Positions 1 through 13,052 are shown, counted from the stretch's first letter. The stretch: DNA of 64,000 nucleotides from Hemibagrus wyckioides (GCF_019097595.1 NC_080720.1:30766852-30830851); one strand, 5' to 3'. Numbers and translations: made by a program. The notes: generated from the sequence alone by a model not told the origin.

Positions 1-1122
1 AAGGCGGAGGTACGCAGGGCCGAGGAGCCCAAGGCCGAGGTGCGCAAGGCCGAGGAGCCCAAGGCGGAGGTGCACAGGGCCGAGGAGCCCAAGGCGGAGG
101 TGCGCAAGGCCGAGGAGCCCAAGGCGGAGGTGCGCAAGGCCGAGGAGCCCAAGGCGGAGGTGCGCAGGGCCGAGGAGCCCAAGGCGGAGGTGCGCAGGGC
201 CGAGGAGCCCAAGGCGGAGGTGCGCAGGGCCGAGGAGCCCAAGGCGGAGGTGCGCAGGGCCGAGGAGCCCAAGGCGAAGGTTTGCAAGGCCGAGGAGCCC
301 AAGGCCGAGGTGCGCAGGGCCGAGGAGCACAAGGCGGAGGTGCGCAGGGCCGAGGAGCCCAAGGCGGAGGTGCGCAGGGCCGAGGAGCCCAAGGCGGAGG
401 TGCGCAGGGCCGAGGAGCCCAAGGCGGAGGTGCGCAGGGCCGAGGAGCCCAAGGCGGAGGTGCGCAGGTCCGAGGAGCCCAAGGCCGAGGAGCCCAAGGC
501 GAAGGTTTGCAAGGCCGAGGAGCCCAAGGTGGAGGCGCGCGGGGCCGAGGAGCCCAAGGTGGAGGCATGCAGGGCCAAGGAGCCCAAGGTGGAGGTAGCC
601 GTGGAGACAGCTGTCTCAGAAATCAGAGTTCCGGTTCCACTTCAGGTCCGAAACACAACAAAAAGCACACACACACAACAATACCAATATTCTGCATGCT
701 TAATATTACATGCTAAAGATAGTGTATGATAGATTATTAGATTATAGATTACATAGCAAGTGTTTCATATCAGATTCGTAAATATCTTTGACATGATGTA
801 TTAACTTTAGTCATTTGGAAACAAAGCCCCACCCACTACTCCCTCTGTCCTCATGTGCGTGTGTGTACGTTTGTAGGTGGATAAAATGGACGCCTTACTG
901 CAGGCAAGAGAAGCTGGTGTCATTCCGGTGAGGATCTTTAATGAAAATTTCTGATATTGATTCATATCTAAATGGATCATTACATCACATCACAGTGTAC
1001 ACAGGAAATAAAATTAATTTCTGACTTCTGCATTTCTCTTTCAGGAAATCCTGAAGAGGACTTTTACAGATGGAAAGAAGAAGAGAAAGAAGAAGAAGAA
1101 GAAGAATAAGAGGAAATATTAA
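1..1122 (+). CDS. PABP-like two-RRM repeat protein, copy A (3' part only)
   Basis: This is the 3' end of the tandemly repeated gene, cut by the window edge. Coding pieces are 1-645 (decapeptide-repeat exon), 877-927 and 1045-1122. All three junctions are phase 0. About 20 units of the AEEPKAEVRR type run to about 594, followed by the conserved VAVETAVSEIRVPVPLQ segment. The next exon encodes VDKMDALLQAREAGVIP. The last exon encodes EILKRTFTDG followed by a Lys/Arg-rich tail and TAA at 1120-1122. The donor after the repeat exon is GTCCGA, which is weak. The other donor and both acceptors are canonical. The sequence is almost identical to copy B, apart from repeat-number differences. The RRM exons would lie upstream of the window. 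The function is inferred from the complete copies. Confidence 0.8.
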
Positions 1123-1498
1123 TGAACCCCATCATTCTTCTTCTTCTTTTTATTATTATTATTGTAATTTTTTTTTCATTCTATTTTTCTTCTTACTGTT
1201 ATTATTATTACATTTTTTAATTCTTATTCTTATTATTCTTATTAATATTAAACCTTTATTCTAATTCACTACATTATTCACTAACATTATTGTAAATAAT
1301 AATCACTTACACTGACATTATTGTAAATAATAATCACTTACACTGACATTATTGTAAATGATATTTGACGTCATTTGTATTGTTATTAAATTTTTAAAAT
1401 CAACTTTGTGTTGTAAGTTTATTTATTTACAAGACCATTTAAATCTACTACTTTAATCATTTAATAAATCTTATAATCTAATAAAAATAAGATAAAAA
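1123..1498 (+). other. AT-rich 3' flank of copy A with possible polyadenylation signals
   Basis: This AT-rich stretch follows the stop codon. It contains three near-perfect copies of a 30-bp unit (CACTGACATTATTGTAAATA type) around 1275-1365 and an AATAAA at 1463-1468 that could end the transcript. No open frame of note is present. The same stretch follows copies B, C and D. Confidence 0.5.
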
Positions 1499-3030
1499 TA
1501 TACTAGTGAGGATAGATGGATAGACGGATAGACAGACAGATACTAGTGAGTATAGATGGATAGACAGACAGCTACTAGTGAGTACAGATGGATAGACAGA
1601 CAGATACTAGTGAGTATAGATGGATAGACAGACAGCTACTAGTGAGTACAGATGGATAGACAGACAGATACTAGTGAGTATAGATGGATAGACGGATAGA
1701 CAGCCAGATACTAGTGAGTATAAATGAATAGACAGACAGATACTAGTGAGTATAGATGGATTGCAGGATAGACAGACAGATACTAGTGTGTTCAGATGGA
1801 TAGACAGACAGATACTAGTGTGAGTATAGACGGATAGACAGACAGATACTAGTGAGTATAGATAGATAGACGGATTGACAGACAGATACTAGTGTGAGTA
1901 TAGATGGATAGATGGACAGATACTAGTGAGTATCGATGATTAGATGGATAGACAGACAGATACTAATAAGGATAGATGGAAAGACGGATAGACAGACAGA
2001 TACTAGTGTGAGTATAGATGGATAGACGGACAGATACTAGTGAGTATAGATGATTAGATGGATAGACGGACAGACTAATAAGTATAGATGGAAAGACAGA
2101 TAGACAGACAGATATTAGTGTGAGTATAGATGGATAGACGGATAGACAGTCAGATACTAGTGAGTACAGATGGATAGACAGTCAGAAACTAGTGAGTATA
2201 GATGGATAGACAGTCAGATACTAGTGAGTATAGATGGATAGACAGTCAGATACTAGTGAGTATAGATGGATAGACAGATACTAGTGAGTATAGATGGATA
2301 GACAGACAGATACTAGTGAGTACAGATGGATAGACAGACAGATACTAGTGAGTATAGACGGATAGAGAGACAGCTACTAGTGAGTATAGATGGATTGCAG
2401 GATAGACAGACAGATACTAGTGAGTATAGACGGATAGAGAGACAGCTACTAGTGAGGATAGATGGATAGACGGATAGACAGTCAGATACTAGTGAGTATA
2501 GATGGATTGCAGGATAGACAGACAGATACTAGTGAGTATAGATGGATTGCAGGATAGAAAGACAGATACTAGTGAGTATAGATGGATAGACAGATAGACA
2601 GCCAGATTCTAGTGAGTATAGATGGATAGACGGATAGACAGTCAGATACTAGTGAGTATAGATGGATTGCAGGATAGACAGACAGATACTAGTGAGTAAA
2701 GATGGATAGACAGACAGCTACTAGTGAGTTTAGATGGATTGCAGGATAGACAGACAGATACTAGTGAGTATAGATGGATAGACGGATAGACAGCCAGATA
2801 CTAGTGAGTATAGATGGATAGACAGACAGATACTAGTGAGTATAGATGGATTGCAGGATAGACAGAGAGATACTAGTGAGTACAGATGGATAGACAGACA
2901 GCTACTAGTGAGTGTAGACGGATAGACAGACAGCTACTAGTGAGTATAGATCGATTGCAGGATAGACAGACAGATACTAGTGAGGATGGATAGACGAATA
3001 GACGGATGGATAGACGGACGGATGGATGGA
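1499..3030. repeat. SpeI-site minisatellite (about 32-bp unit), unit A
   Basis: Degenerate tandem units of ATACTAGTGAGTATAGATGG followed by ATAGACAGACAG. Each carries ACTAGT. A recurrent variant replaces the spacer with GATTGCAGGATAG. The array ends at a GGATGGATAGACGGACGG run beside a sequence resembling a retroelement tail (see the unit D copy). It is noncoding. Confidence 0.9.
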
Positions 3031-3596
3031 CTTTTTAGGGAATTTAAGGGAATTTTTGTGTTACAGCAGGGGGTTTCTTCATCAGCATTACTGCAGTCCC
3101 CACAATCAAAAATATACACAAAGCCGAAATAAAATTAATTAAGATCAATTTAGCACTAAAAGAAATATACACTGACATTTAACTTATAATAAATATTTCA
3201 GAAATATACTAGAATACTATGTCAAAATACCATACTACACTATTCCATACTACACCCACTATTATACTGTATTAAGGTATACTATACTTCACTGCTACAC
3301 TACAATACAATATAACAGTAAACTCTACTTAAATAATACTGATGAAAACTTGTTAATCGATGCATTTTAATCTATCATTGCTTAACGCTTTTGTCTCAGC
3401 AACATTTACTTCCACCAAAACCAAAGGGTTCATAGCAGATCTTGTTTATAAATATAATATATGAATAAAATTAAATAAAATAGATACTGCACTATATTAC
3501 TATATAATATTCTACGCTATACTTTACCACACTATACTATATAACACCACAGTATACTTCTATATGAAATAGCACCATACCATATCCTACATTACA
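3031..3596. other. Intergenic segment between minisatellite and pentamer array, unit A
   Basis: AT-rich sequence with no supportable gene. It begins with a shortened version of the retroelement-tail-like block that is better preserved in unit D at 62330-62360. It continues into sequence increasingly dominated by TACTA-like words, as if the following array had eroded into it. It is present in all four units. Confidence 0.5.
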
Positions 3597-3775
3597 TTTT
3601 ACTGTACTATACTATACTATACTATACTATACTATACTATACTATACTGTACTGTACTATACTATACTATACTATACTATACTATACTATACTATACTAT
3701 ACTGTACTGTACTATACTATACTATACTATACTATACTATACTATACTGTACTATACTATACTATACTATACTAC
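3597..3775. repeat. (TACTA)n pentanucleotide array, unit A
   Basis: Tandem ACTAT pentamers with interspersed ACTGT variants, ending at the invariant CCATGGTATAC that introduces the 20-bp satellite. Confidence 0.9.
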
Positions 3776-3782
3776 CATGGTA

Positions 3783-6700
3783 TACTGCACCACACCACAC
3801 TATAGTATATTACATTACACTATACTATATTACACTACACTATATTATATTACATTACACTATATTATATTACATTACACTATACTATATTACACTACAC
3901 TATATTATATTACATTACACTATATTATATTACATTACACTATACTATATTACACTACACTATATTATATTACATTACACTATACTATATTACACTACAC
4001 TATATTATATTACATTACACTATACTATATTACATTACACTATACTATATTACACTACACTATATTATATTACATTACACTATACTATATTACACTACAC
4101 TATATTATATTACATTACACTATATTATATTACATTACACTATATTACATTACACTATATTATATTACATTACACTATACTATATTACACTACACTATAT
4201 TATATTACATTACACTATACTATATTACACTACACTATATTATATTACATTACACTATACTATATTACACTACACTATATTATATTACATTACACTATAC
4301 TATATTACACTACACTATATTATATTACATTACACTATACTATATTACACTACACTATATTATATTACATTACACTATATTATATTACATTACACTATAC
4401 TATATTATATTACATTACACTATATTATATTACATTACACTATACTATATTACACTACACTATATTATATTACATTACACTATATTATATTACATTACAC
4501 TATACTATATTACACTACACTATATTATATTACATTACACTATATTATATTACATTACACTATATTATATTACATTACACTATACTATATTACACTACAC
4601 TATATTATATTACATTACACTATACTATATTACACTACACTATATTATATTATATTACACTATACTATATTACACTACACTATATTATATTACATTACAC
4701 TATACTATATTACACTACACTATATTATATTACATTACACTATACTATATTACACTACACTATATTATATTACATTACACTATATTATATTACATTACAC
4801 TATACTATATTACACTACACTATATTATATTACATTACACTATATTATATTACATTACACTATACTATATTACACTACACTATATTGTATTACATTACAC
4901 TATATTATATTACATTACACTATACTATATTAGATTACATTACACTATATTATATTACATTACACTATACTATTTACACTACACTATATTATATTACATT
5001 ACACTATATTATATTACATTACACTATACTATATTACACTACACTATATTATATTACATTACACTATACTATATTACACTACACTATATTATATTATATT
5101 ACATTACACTATACTATATTACACTACACTATATTATATTACATTACACTATACTATATTACACTACACTATATTATATTACATTACACTATACTATATT
5201 ACACTACACTATATTATATTATATTACATTACACTATACTATATTACACTACACTATATTATATTACATTACACTATACTATATTACACTATACTATATT
5301 ATATTACATTACACTATACTATATTACACTACACTATACTATATTACATTACACTATATTATATTACATTACACTATACTATATTACATTACACTATATT
5401 ATATTACATTACACTATACTATATTACACTACACTATATTATATTACATTACACTATACTATATTACACTCACTATATTATATTACATTACACTATACTA
5501 TATTACTCTACACTATATTATATTACCTTACACTATATTATATTACACTACACTATATTATATTACATTACACTATACTATATTACACTACACTATGTTA
5601 TATTACATTGCACTATACTATATTACACTACACTATGATATATTACATTACACTATACTATATTACACTACACTGTTATATTACATTACACTATACTATA
5701 TTACTCTACACTATATTATATTACATTACACTATATTATATTACATTACACTATACTATATTACACTACACTATATTATATTACATTACACTATATTATA
5801 TTACATTACACTATATTATATTACATTACACTATACTATATTACACTACACTATACTATATTACATTACACTATACTATATTACACTACACTATATTATA
5901 TTACATTACACTATACTATATTACACTACACTATATTATATTACATTACACTATACTATATTACACTACACTATATTATATTACATTACACTATACTATA
6001 TTACACTACACTATATTATATTACATTACACTATATTATATTACATTACACTATACTATATTACACTACACTATATTATATTACATTACACTATATTATA
6101 TTACATTACACTATATTATATTACACTACACTATATTATATTACACTACACTATATTATATTACATTACACTATACTATATTACACTACACTATATTATA
6201 TTACATTACACTATACTATATTACTCTACACTATATTATATTACATTACACTATATTATATTACATTACACTATACTATATTACACTACACTATATTATA
6301 TTACATTACACTATACTATATTACACTACACTATATTATATTACATTACACTATACTATATTACACTACACTATATTATATTACATTACACTATACTATA
6401 TTACACTACACTATATTATATTACATTACACTATACTATATTACACTACACTATATTATATTATATTACACTATACTATATTACACTACACTATATTATA
6501 TTACATTACACTATACTATATTACACTACACTATATTATATTACATTACACTATACTATATTACACTACACTATATTATATTACATTACACTATATTATA
6601 TTACATTACACTATACTATATTACACTACACTATATTATATTACATTACACTATACTATATTACACTACACTATATTATATTACATTACACTATACTATA

Positions 6701-7935
6701 TTACACTACACTATATTATATTACATTACACTATACTATATTACTCTACACTATATTATATTACATTACACTATATTATATTACACTACACTATATTATA
6801 TTACATTACACTATACTATATTACACTACACTATGTTATATTACATTACACTATACTATATTACACTACACTATATTATATTACATTACACTATACTATA
6901 TTACACTATACTATATTATATTATATTACACTATACTATATTACACTACACTATATTATATTACATTACACTATATTATATTACATTACACTATACTATA
7001 TTACACTACACTATATTATATTACATTACACTATATTATATTACACTACACTATATTATATTACATTACACTATACTATATTACACTCACTATATTATAT
7101 TACATTACACTATACTATATTACTCTACACTATATTATATTACCTTACACTATATTATATTACACTACACTATATTATATTACATTACACTATACTATAT
7201 TACACTACACTATGTTATATTACATTGCACTATACTATATTACACTACACTATGATATATTACATTACACTATACTATATTACACTACACTGTTATATTA
7301 CATTACACTATACTATATTACTCTACACTATATTATATTACATTACACTATATTATATTACATTACACTATACTATATTACACTACACTATATTATATTA
7401 CATTACACTATATTATATTACACTACACTATATTATATTACATTACACTATACTATATTACTCTACACTATATTATATTACATTACACTATATTATATTA
7501 CATTACACTATATTATATTACATTACACTATACTATATTACACTACACTATATTATATTACATTACACTATATTATATTACACTACACTATATTATATTA
7601 CATTACACTATACTATAATACTCTACACTATATTATATTACATTACACTATATTATATTACACTACACTATATTATATTACATTACACTATACTATATTA
7701 CACTACACTATGTTATATTACATTACACTATACTATATTACACTACACTATGATATATTACATTACACTATACTATATTACACTACACTATGTTATATTA
7801 CATTACACTATACTATATTACACTACACTATGATATATTACATTACACTATACTATATTACACTACACTTTGTTATATTACATTACACTATACTATATTA
7901 CTCTACACTATGTTATATTACACTATACTATACTA
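3783..7935. repeat. 20-bp G-poor satellite, unit A (about 4.15 kb)
   Basis: The monomer is TTACAYTACACTATAYTATA (20 bp). A and B variants commonly alternate to give a 40-bp higher-order period. The + strand is nearly devoid of G; rare exceptions such as TTGTA or CTATGTTAT occur mainly in the last part. No TAA, TAG or TGA arises in any + frame of the regular monomer, so a 1393-codon open frame exists by composition alone. Tyr/Ile/Leu/His/Thr-only translations are not a credible protein. A segment near 5480-5700 recurs near 7085-7320 with the same rare variants, showing internal duplication. Confidence 0.95.
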
Positions 7936-8480
7936 TACAAATAACCTGCACCTTTTGATCGGAGTAGGCGTGGCGGATCATAAATATCTAAACGTTCGAT
8001 CAGGTACTGTGGTGTGAGAACATTTAGTGTTTCACAGGTCAGTAATAGTATTTTATAAACTGCGGGTTTTACATGTACACGGAATTTGGCTTGGTGTACT
8101 GGTGCACTACAATAAAAATATGAACATATAAATATCAAGAAAAATCTAGGAATTTTAAGCAAGAGGAAATATTAACTGTGTAATAGTGCAGTATAATATT
8201 GTATAAAAAGTGAACCAGTGCAAACATTATATTACCAAAACTACATTCAGTGCAGATGGAAATATTATCTGTACATTAATTGTACATTAGTGGACCAGTG
8301 TAAAACTTTGAGGCAGTTTGAGGTAGGAAGGTAAGATAAGGTGCGGATGCAGTATGGCTGTCTGGGTCGTGTGTGTTAACAGTGTACTCTCACACAGTCT
8401 ACTTAAAATAGGGACTCTGTACGTCTTCTGTAAATTGTACACTGCTATTGCAGAGACTCTGCATCGTGTGAAGTTTCCGT
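7936..8480. other. Unique block after the satellite, unit A
   Basis: Non-repetitive sequence shared by all four units (26326-26870, 45612-46156, 63108-63655). No convincing coding frame or splice structure was seen. The short open frames on either strand are not supported by family resemblance. Confidence 0.5.
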
Positions 8481-8605
8481 CTGTGTGTGTGTGTGTGTGT
8501 GTGTGCATGTGTTTGTTGGTGTGTGCGTGTGTGCGTGTGTGTGTTGGTGTGTGTGTGTGTGTGTGCATGTGTGTGTTGGTGTGGGGGTGTGTGTGTGTTT
8601 TGGTG
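8481..8605. repeat. TG microsatellite with TTGGTG/GCATG interruptions, unit A
   Basis: Compound (TG)n broken by regularly spaced GCATG and TTGGTG words. Its length differs among units. Confidence 0.9.
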
Positions 8606-9083
8606 CTAATGTAGCAAATCAATATTCTCAATATACTCAAATCAATATACTCTCATAAACTTTTCCCATATTTTAGAATGCATTTGCGAATGTAATATCT
8701 GACATTTCATTAGATATATTTTGTCTGATCTAGAATGCGAGTGCCAATTTTATTTACACGTCAATTTGATAGAAATTTTCTTTTTAGATATTATTGCTGT
8801 ATGTTAATAACACAGAGTTTGATTAAAATGTCTTTTGTAAATTTTGTTAATTTTTGTTTATTTCATTTATTCCTATCTTGTTGGAGCTGCTGATGCTTAA
8901 AATTTTTACTCTGATGTAACAGGTCATGTCGTTTTTTTACATGTACATCAGCTTGTCTGCTTCCACTCACTATTAAATAGATTATTGCATTTTGTTGCTA
9001 TGAACCTGTACTTTGAAATGACAATAAATGTGTATCTATCTATCTATCGTTATTCATTTATATATAATATATATAATCACAGG
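8606..9083. other. Unique segment ending in an AATAAA/(TATC)n tail and AT run, unit A
   Basis: No gene seen. The end, near 9010-9055, reads AATGACAATAAATG followed by TATC repeats. This has the look of a retroposon 3' tail and is inference only. A short TA-rich run follows, then the deletion junction. Confidence 0.45.
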
Positions 9084-9096
9084 TAATCACAGTTTA
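9084..9096. other. Deletion junction with microhomology between units A and B
   Basis: The word AATCACAGTTTA occurs here once. In the longer C-D interval it occurs at both ends of the missing segment, at 48120-48131 and 50806-50817. Sequence to the left matches the AT-run neighbourhood. Sequence to the right resumes inside the Gypsy integrase remnant. Confidence 0.7.
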
Positions 9097-9332
9097 TCGC
9101 ATGCTCTGCGTTTGGTCGCTTCGGCTCATGCATGACCTTTGTGCAAAATCTGTAGATATTCACTTCGTAGGCTGTGAGGGATTACAACTCTTGTTCCCTT
9201 CATGACGATCCCATCCTCAGTAGTGAGTTCGTCCCTGAAAGGAAAAAAAGGTTTTAGTGGAACTGGCACACTCTGAATTTTCTTTGGCCAGCCGTTCTTG
9301 ATGGTGTTGCACAAAGTTTGCAGAGTCAACAT
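9097..9332 (-). pseudogene. Ty3/Gypsy integrase fragment (zinc-binding end), units A/B
   Basis: The minus strand encodes an Asn/Pro-rich leader then LHKGHA, the first part of the His-His-Cys-Cys zinc-binding motif of Gypsy-type integrases. A stop follows immediately. The same fragment is embedded in the longer remnant at 49799-51066. Here only about 240 bp survive, because the deletion junction removes the integrase core. It is non-functional. Confidence 0.7.
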
Positions 9333-10019
9333 TTACTTAATTCCTGTACACTCCGGTGGCAAAATTGGGGATAAATAATTCCAGGCTCGAGCTCAATCAG
9401 TCCTAGCGACTCCCCTGACAACAACAACACTTTAATCTGTGCATCATCCAAAAATGGTTAAAAAGAGTGTGAGAAAAGCGACAATGACGGGTGGCAATGA
9501 AAAGGTGTCATCTCAAAACATGATGATGATCTCTAGTATCAAACAGCCATAAACAACCATTATTTTACTTGTAATAAAGAAGGAACATCCATCTGTGAAA
9601 CCTAACACACTAAATGTCTTGTTTTAAATGACAAAAGTCGATGATTTAGTCTGTATCATGCTTTAGATCACATACCACATGAAACAGCTTCCCAGAAATT
9701 TCTATATATAATATACAACCCGGGCCACGGCAATGAGAGTACAGGATCCTGCCGTTGGTCCACCAGGAGGCTGAAGGATGCAAATAGCAATTTAAGATGT
9801 GAAATAATAGTACATTTTTTGCATCTTCTTCTTCTTTCGGCTTTTCCCTTCCTCACAGCGAATCATCTCTCTAGTACGGTTATAGATAAAGGAGATTTCA
9901 GTAGATATTTCTATAAATATATGTTTATAAATGTTTGTAAAAACATCCATTTTAATGTACTATCCGCTGTCGTCTGCATTCTGCATGCTAATCTTTACTT
10001 GTTCTTCTGATGTCTGAAG
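9333..10019. other. Intergenic segment upstream of the exon cassette, unit B
   Basis: No gene or recognised repeat. The segment recurs at 51067-51753. Short open frames on both strands have no domain resemblance. Confidence 0.4.
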
Positions 10020-10509
10020 GTCCAGAGAGTGCCGAGGGAGCGGTTCTGTCACCAGAAGCTTCCGGATAAACCCCGTGGACTTGGAATCGCAGTACAAGTG
10101 GGTTTTTAGAACAGAATGCACTCTTTATATGAGGTTTCTGCTAAGACCTATATTTTGTAAAGGTGTATGATGTATTCTGTGTGTGTGTGTGTGTTTGTGG
10201 CTGTTTCGTTGTGCTCTCAGAGAGCTGCTGAACTTGCAGGAGGTGAAGACGAACGTCCTGCAGGTTCACCTGAACGGTGAGTGTTGTGTAAAAGAGCGTG
10301 TGTTTAAAAGAGGCTGCTGGTTTAAGTCATGGAGAACTGGAGACATGGTTCAACTGGAGAACGTCGTAGGAGACAAAGTGTTTGTGAGTGTGTTCGAGTA
10401 TTCCTGGAATTCTCCGTGATGTGTGTTATTCAGTGGCGGGAGATGTTGATGATGATGATGGTGGGCTTTGCAGAAAATCTGGTCTTTCTCCTGGACGCTC
10501 TGAAGAAGG
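10020..10509 (+). CDS. Three exon-like pieces of an unrecognised gene, unit B
   Basis: Three short GT/AG-bounded pieces keep one reading frame across both junctions: 10020-10097, 10221-10276 and 10474-10509. Their joined translation includes RINPVDLESQYK, then ELLNLQEVKTNVLQVHLN, then ENLVFLLDALKK. It is leucine-rich with heptad-like spacing, as in a short coiled coil. Donors are GTGGGT, GTGAGT and GTCAGT. The second and third acceptors are good, while the first follows a weaker pyrimidine tract. A second frame is also open, so the frame choice rests on composition. No first or last exon is certain, although the exons at 14472-14955 may belong. I do not recognise the family. The set recurs in unit D and is absent from C. 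Confidence 0.45.
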
Positions 10510-10995
10510 GTCAGTTGTCCGATGGCTCTGTTTTTCTTTGCAGCAGTTTTGCTCACGTCATGTTCACTTGCTTATCGTGTCAACATGAGAGAGGGATGAG
10601 TAGCTCTCATTAGTAGCAGAAACTAAGTGGTATGTTACCAGAAATCTTTACTATGATGCTGAGATGTGGTTCTCTGACACTAACTCAGTGTTTAGGTGTT
10701 TAGGTAACTTGCTACATGCCTGGCTGATGCAAAATAAAAATGCTGATACGTTTTACTAGATCTTCTGTAACTACTATAAACAAACCAACAGAAACACACA
10801 GACACAATAAACATAAGAGTTTCTCAAAAATATCCCAGTCGTTCCTGGCCGCAGTCTGATTTTTTTTTAATCAGATGTAAATCCCAGGTGAGTCGTGTAT
10901 ACAGCTGGGACGTTACAGGAGCGGCAACATCACATGATTCCAAAGAAGTGAATGTGAGAGAAACTTGGGAGTGATATTACTGTAACTGATAACCC
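10510..10995. other. Noncoding segment before the CTGT array, unit B
   Basis: No gene or recognisable element. The segment includes a small imperfect palindrome around the T-tract at 10855-10875 (TCTGATTTTT/AAATCAGA) and is repeated in unit D. Confidence 0.4.
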
Positions 10996-11722
10996 TGTCT
11001 GTCTGCCTACCTACCTACCTACCTGTCTGTCTGTCTGCCTGCCTGTCTGTCTGTGCACCTGTCTGCCTGCCTGCCTGCCTTCCTGTCTTCCTTCCTGGCT
11101 GTCTTCCTTTCTGTCTGCATATCTACCTGTCTGCCTACTCATCTGTTTGTCTTCGTGCCTTTCTGCCTGCCTACCTGTCTGTCTGTCTTCCTGTCTGCCT
11201 ACCTGTTTGTCTGTCTGTCTTCCTGCCTGCCTGTCTGTTTGCCTACCTGTCTTTCTGTCTGTCTTCCTATCTGCCTTCCTGTCTGTCTGCCTGCCAACAT
11301 GTCTGCCTGCCTGTCTACCTACCTGTTGGTCTGCCTGCTTTCCTGTCTGCCTACCTGCCTGTCTTCTTTCTTGCCTGTCTTCCTATCTGCCTACCTACCT
11401 GTCTGTATGCCTGCCTGCCTGCCTTCCTTCCTGGCTGTCTTCCTTTCTGTCTGCCTACCTACCTGTCTGCCTACTCGTCTGTTTGTCTTTGTGCCTTTCT
11501 GCCTGCCTACCTGTCTGTCTGCCTTCCTGTCTGCCTACCTGTTTGTCTGTCTGTCTGTCTTCCTGTCTGCCTGCCTACCTGTATTCCTGCCTGCCTGTCT
11601 GCCTACATATCTGTCTTTCTGTCTGTCTGTCTGCCTGCCTACCTGACTGTCTTCCTGTATGCCTACCTGTCTGTCTCTCTGTCTTCCTGCCTGTCTGTCT
11701 GTCTGTCTTCCTGCCTGCCTCA
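10996..11722. repeat. CTGT/CTGC/CTAC tetranucleotide-based array, unit B
   Basis: A long degenerate run of CTGT, CTGC, CTAC and TTCC tetramers on the + strand. The units give Cys/Leu/Pro/Ser-rich open frames in more than one frame, which are not credible genes. It abuts the truncated left end of a Tc1 element. It recurs at 52730-53456 with essentially the same variants. Confidence 0.9.
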
Positions 11723-13052
11723 TGGTGTCACACTCTAATCAGCGAATTAACTCAAAATCCCTACAAAGGTTTCCTGAGCCTTTAAATGGTCTCTCAGTCT
11801 GGTCCAGTAGGCTACACAATCATGGAGAAGACTGCTGCCCTGACAGACGTCCAGAAGACGGTCATTGACACCCTGCACATGGAGGATAAGACACAAAAGG
11901 TCATTGCTGAAGAAGCTGGATGTTCACAGAGTGCTGTATCCAAGCACGTTAATGAAAAGTTAAATGGAAAGAAAGTGTGATAGAAAAAGGTGCAGAAACA
12001 ACAGGGATGACCGCAGCCTTGAGAGGATTGTGAAATGAAGCCCCTTCAAGAATCTGGGGGAGATTCACAAGGAGTGGACTGCAGCTGGAGTCGGTCACAT
12101 TCCTTGTGTCGAGCCACTCCTGAACCAGAGACGACGCCAGAGGTGTCTTACCTGGGCTAAGGACAAAAAGGACTGGACTGTTGCTCAGTGGGCCAAAGTC
12201 CTCTTTTCAGATGAAAGTAAATTTTCCATTTCATTTGGAAATCAAGGTCCCAGAGTCTGGAGGAAGAGAAGAGAGGCAAAAAATCCAAAGTTGCTTGAGG
12301 TCCAGTGTAAAGTTTGCAGTCAGTGGTGGTTTGGAGAGCCGTGTCATCTGCTGGTGTTGGTCCACTGTGTTTTATCAGGTCCACAGTCGTCTACCAGGAA
12401 GTTTTAGAGCACTTCATGCTTCCCTCTGCTGACCAGCTTTATGGAGATGCTGATTTCATTTTCCAGAAGGACTTGGCACCTGCCCACACTGCCAAAAGTA
12501 CTAATACCTGGTTTAAGGACCATGGTGTGACCATGTGCTTGATTGGCCAGCAAACCCCTTGAAAGCCCTACCTAAATCCCATAGAGAATCAGTGGGGTAC
12601 TGTGAAGAGGACGATGCGAGACACCAGACCCAACAACGCAGAAGAGCTGAAGGACGCCATCAGAGCAACCTGGGCTTCCATAACACCTCAGCAGTGCCAC
12701 AGACTGACCGTCTCCATGCCACGCCGCATTGCTGCAGTAATTCATGCAAAGGGAACTCCGACCAAGTATTGAGTGCTGTACATGTTCACACTTTTTTAGT
12801 AGTCCAACATTTCTGCGTTGAAAATTATTATTTTTTTTGTTATTTTTTTTTTATTGGTGTAATGTTCTAGTTTTCTGAGATACTCAATTTTAGGTTTTCA
12901 TTAGCTGCAAAAAAATAAACACTTAAAATATATCAAAAATATATCAGTCTGTGTGTAATGAATCTATATAATATAGAGTTTCACTTGTTGAATTGAATTA
13001 CTGAAATAAGTCAACTTTTCGATGATATTCTAATTTTATTCAGATACACCTC
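11723..13052 (+). pseudogene. Tc1-like element with broken transposase (family 1), unit B
   Basis: Recognisable pieces of a Tc1/mariner transposase lie in several frames. An N-terminal helix-turn-helix stretch (IAEEAGCSQSAVSKHV) is followed by VLFSDESKFSISFG around the first catalytic Asp, then FQKDLAPAHTAKS around the second Asp, then LNPIENQWGTVKRT around the catalytic Glu, and the terminal AVIHAKGTPTKY. Frameshifts and stops separate them. The 3' noncoding end (AATAAACACTTAAAATATAT and following) matches the usual tail of this fish family and runs to about 13052. The left terminal repeat is missing, replaced by the CTGT array. It cannot encode an active enzyme. Confidence 0.85.

Noticed and set aside
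1499..3030. CRISPR-like regular repeats
   Set aside because: Units are contiguous degenerate minisatellite with no unique spacers, and the context is a vertebrate genome.
3777..7958. 1393-residue open frame (and the 982- and 1292-residue ones at 4885-7833 and 21883-25761)
   Set aside because: They are translations of the 20-bp satellite, whose monomer lacks stop codons on the + strand. There is no domain, no splice context, and only Tyr/Ile/Leu/His/Thr residues.
8287..8640. Zinc-finger-like His-rich minus-strand frame
   Set aside because: His/Thr runs come from the CA microsatellite. No C2H2 spacing is present.
10007..10066. Short frame MSEGPESAEGAVLSPEASG as a gene start
   Set aside because: It ends within 20 codons and does not continue through the downstream splice sites, whereas another frame does.
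11053..11785. Cys/Leu/Pro-rich open frames of about 200 residues
   Set aside because: Translations of the CTGT/CTGC tetramer array. The apparent conservation in unit D reflects recent duplication.
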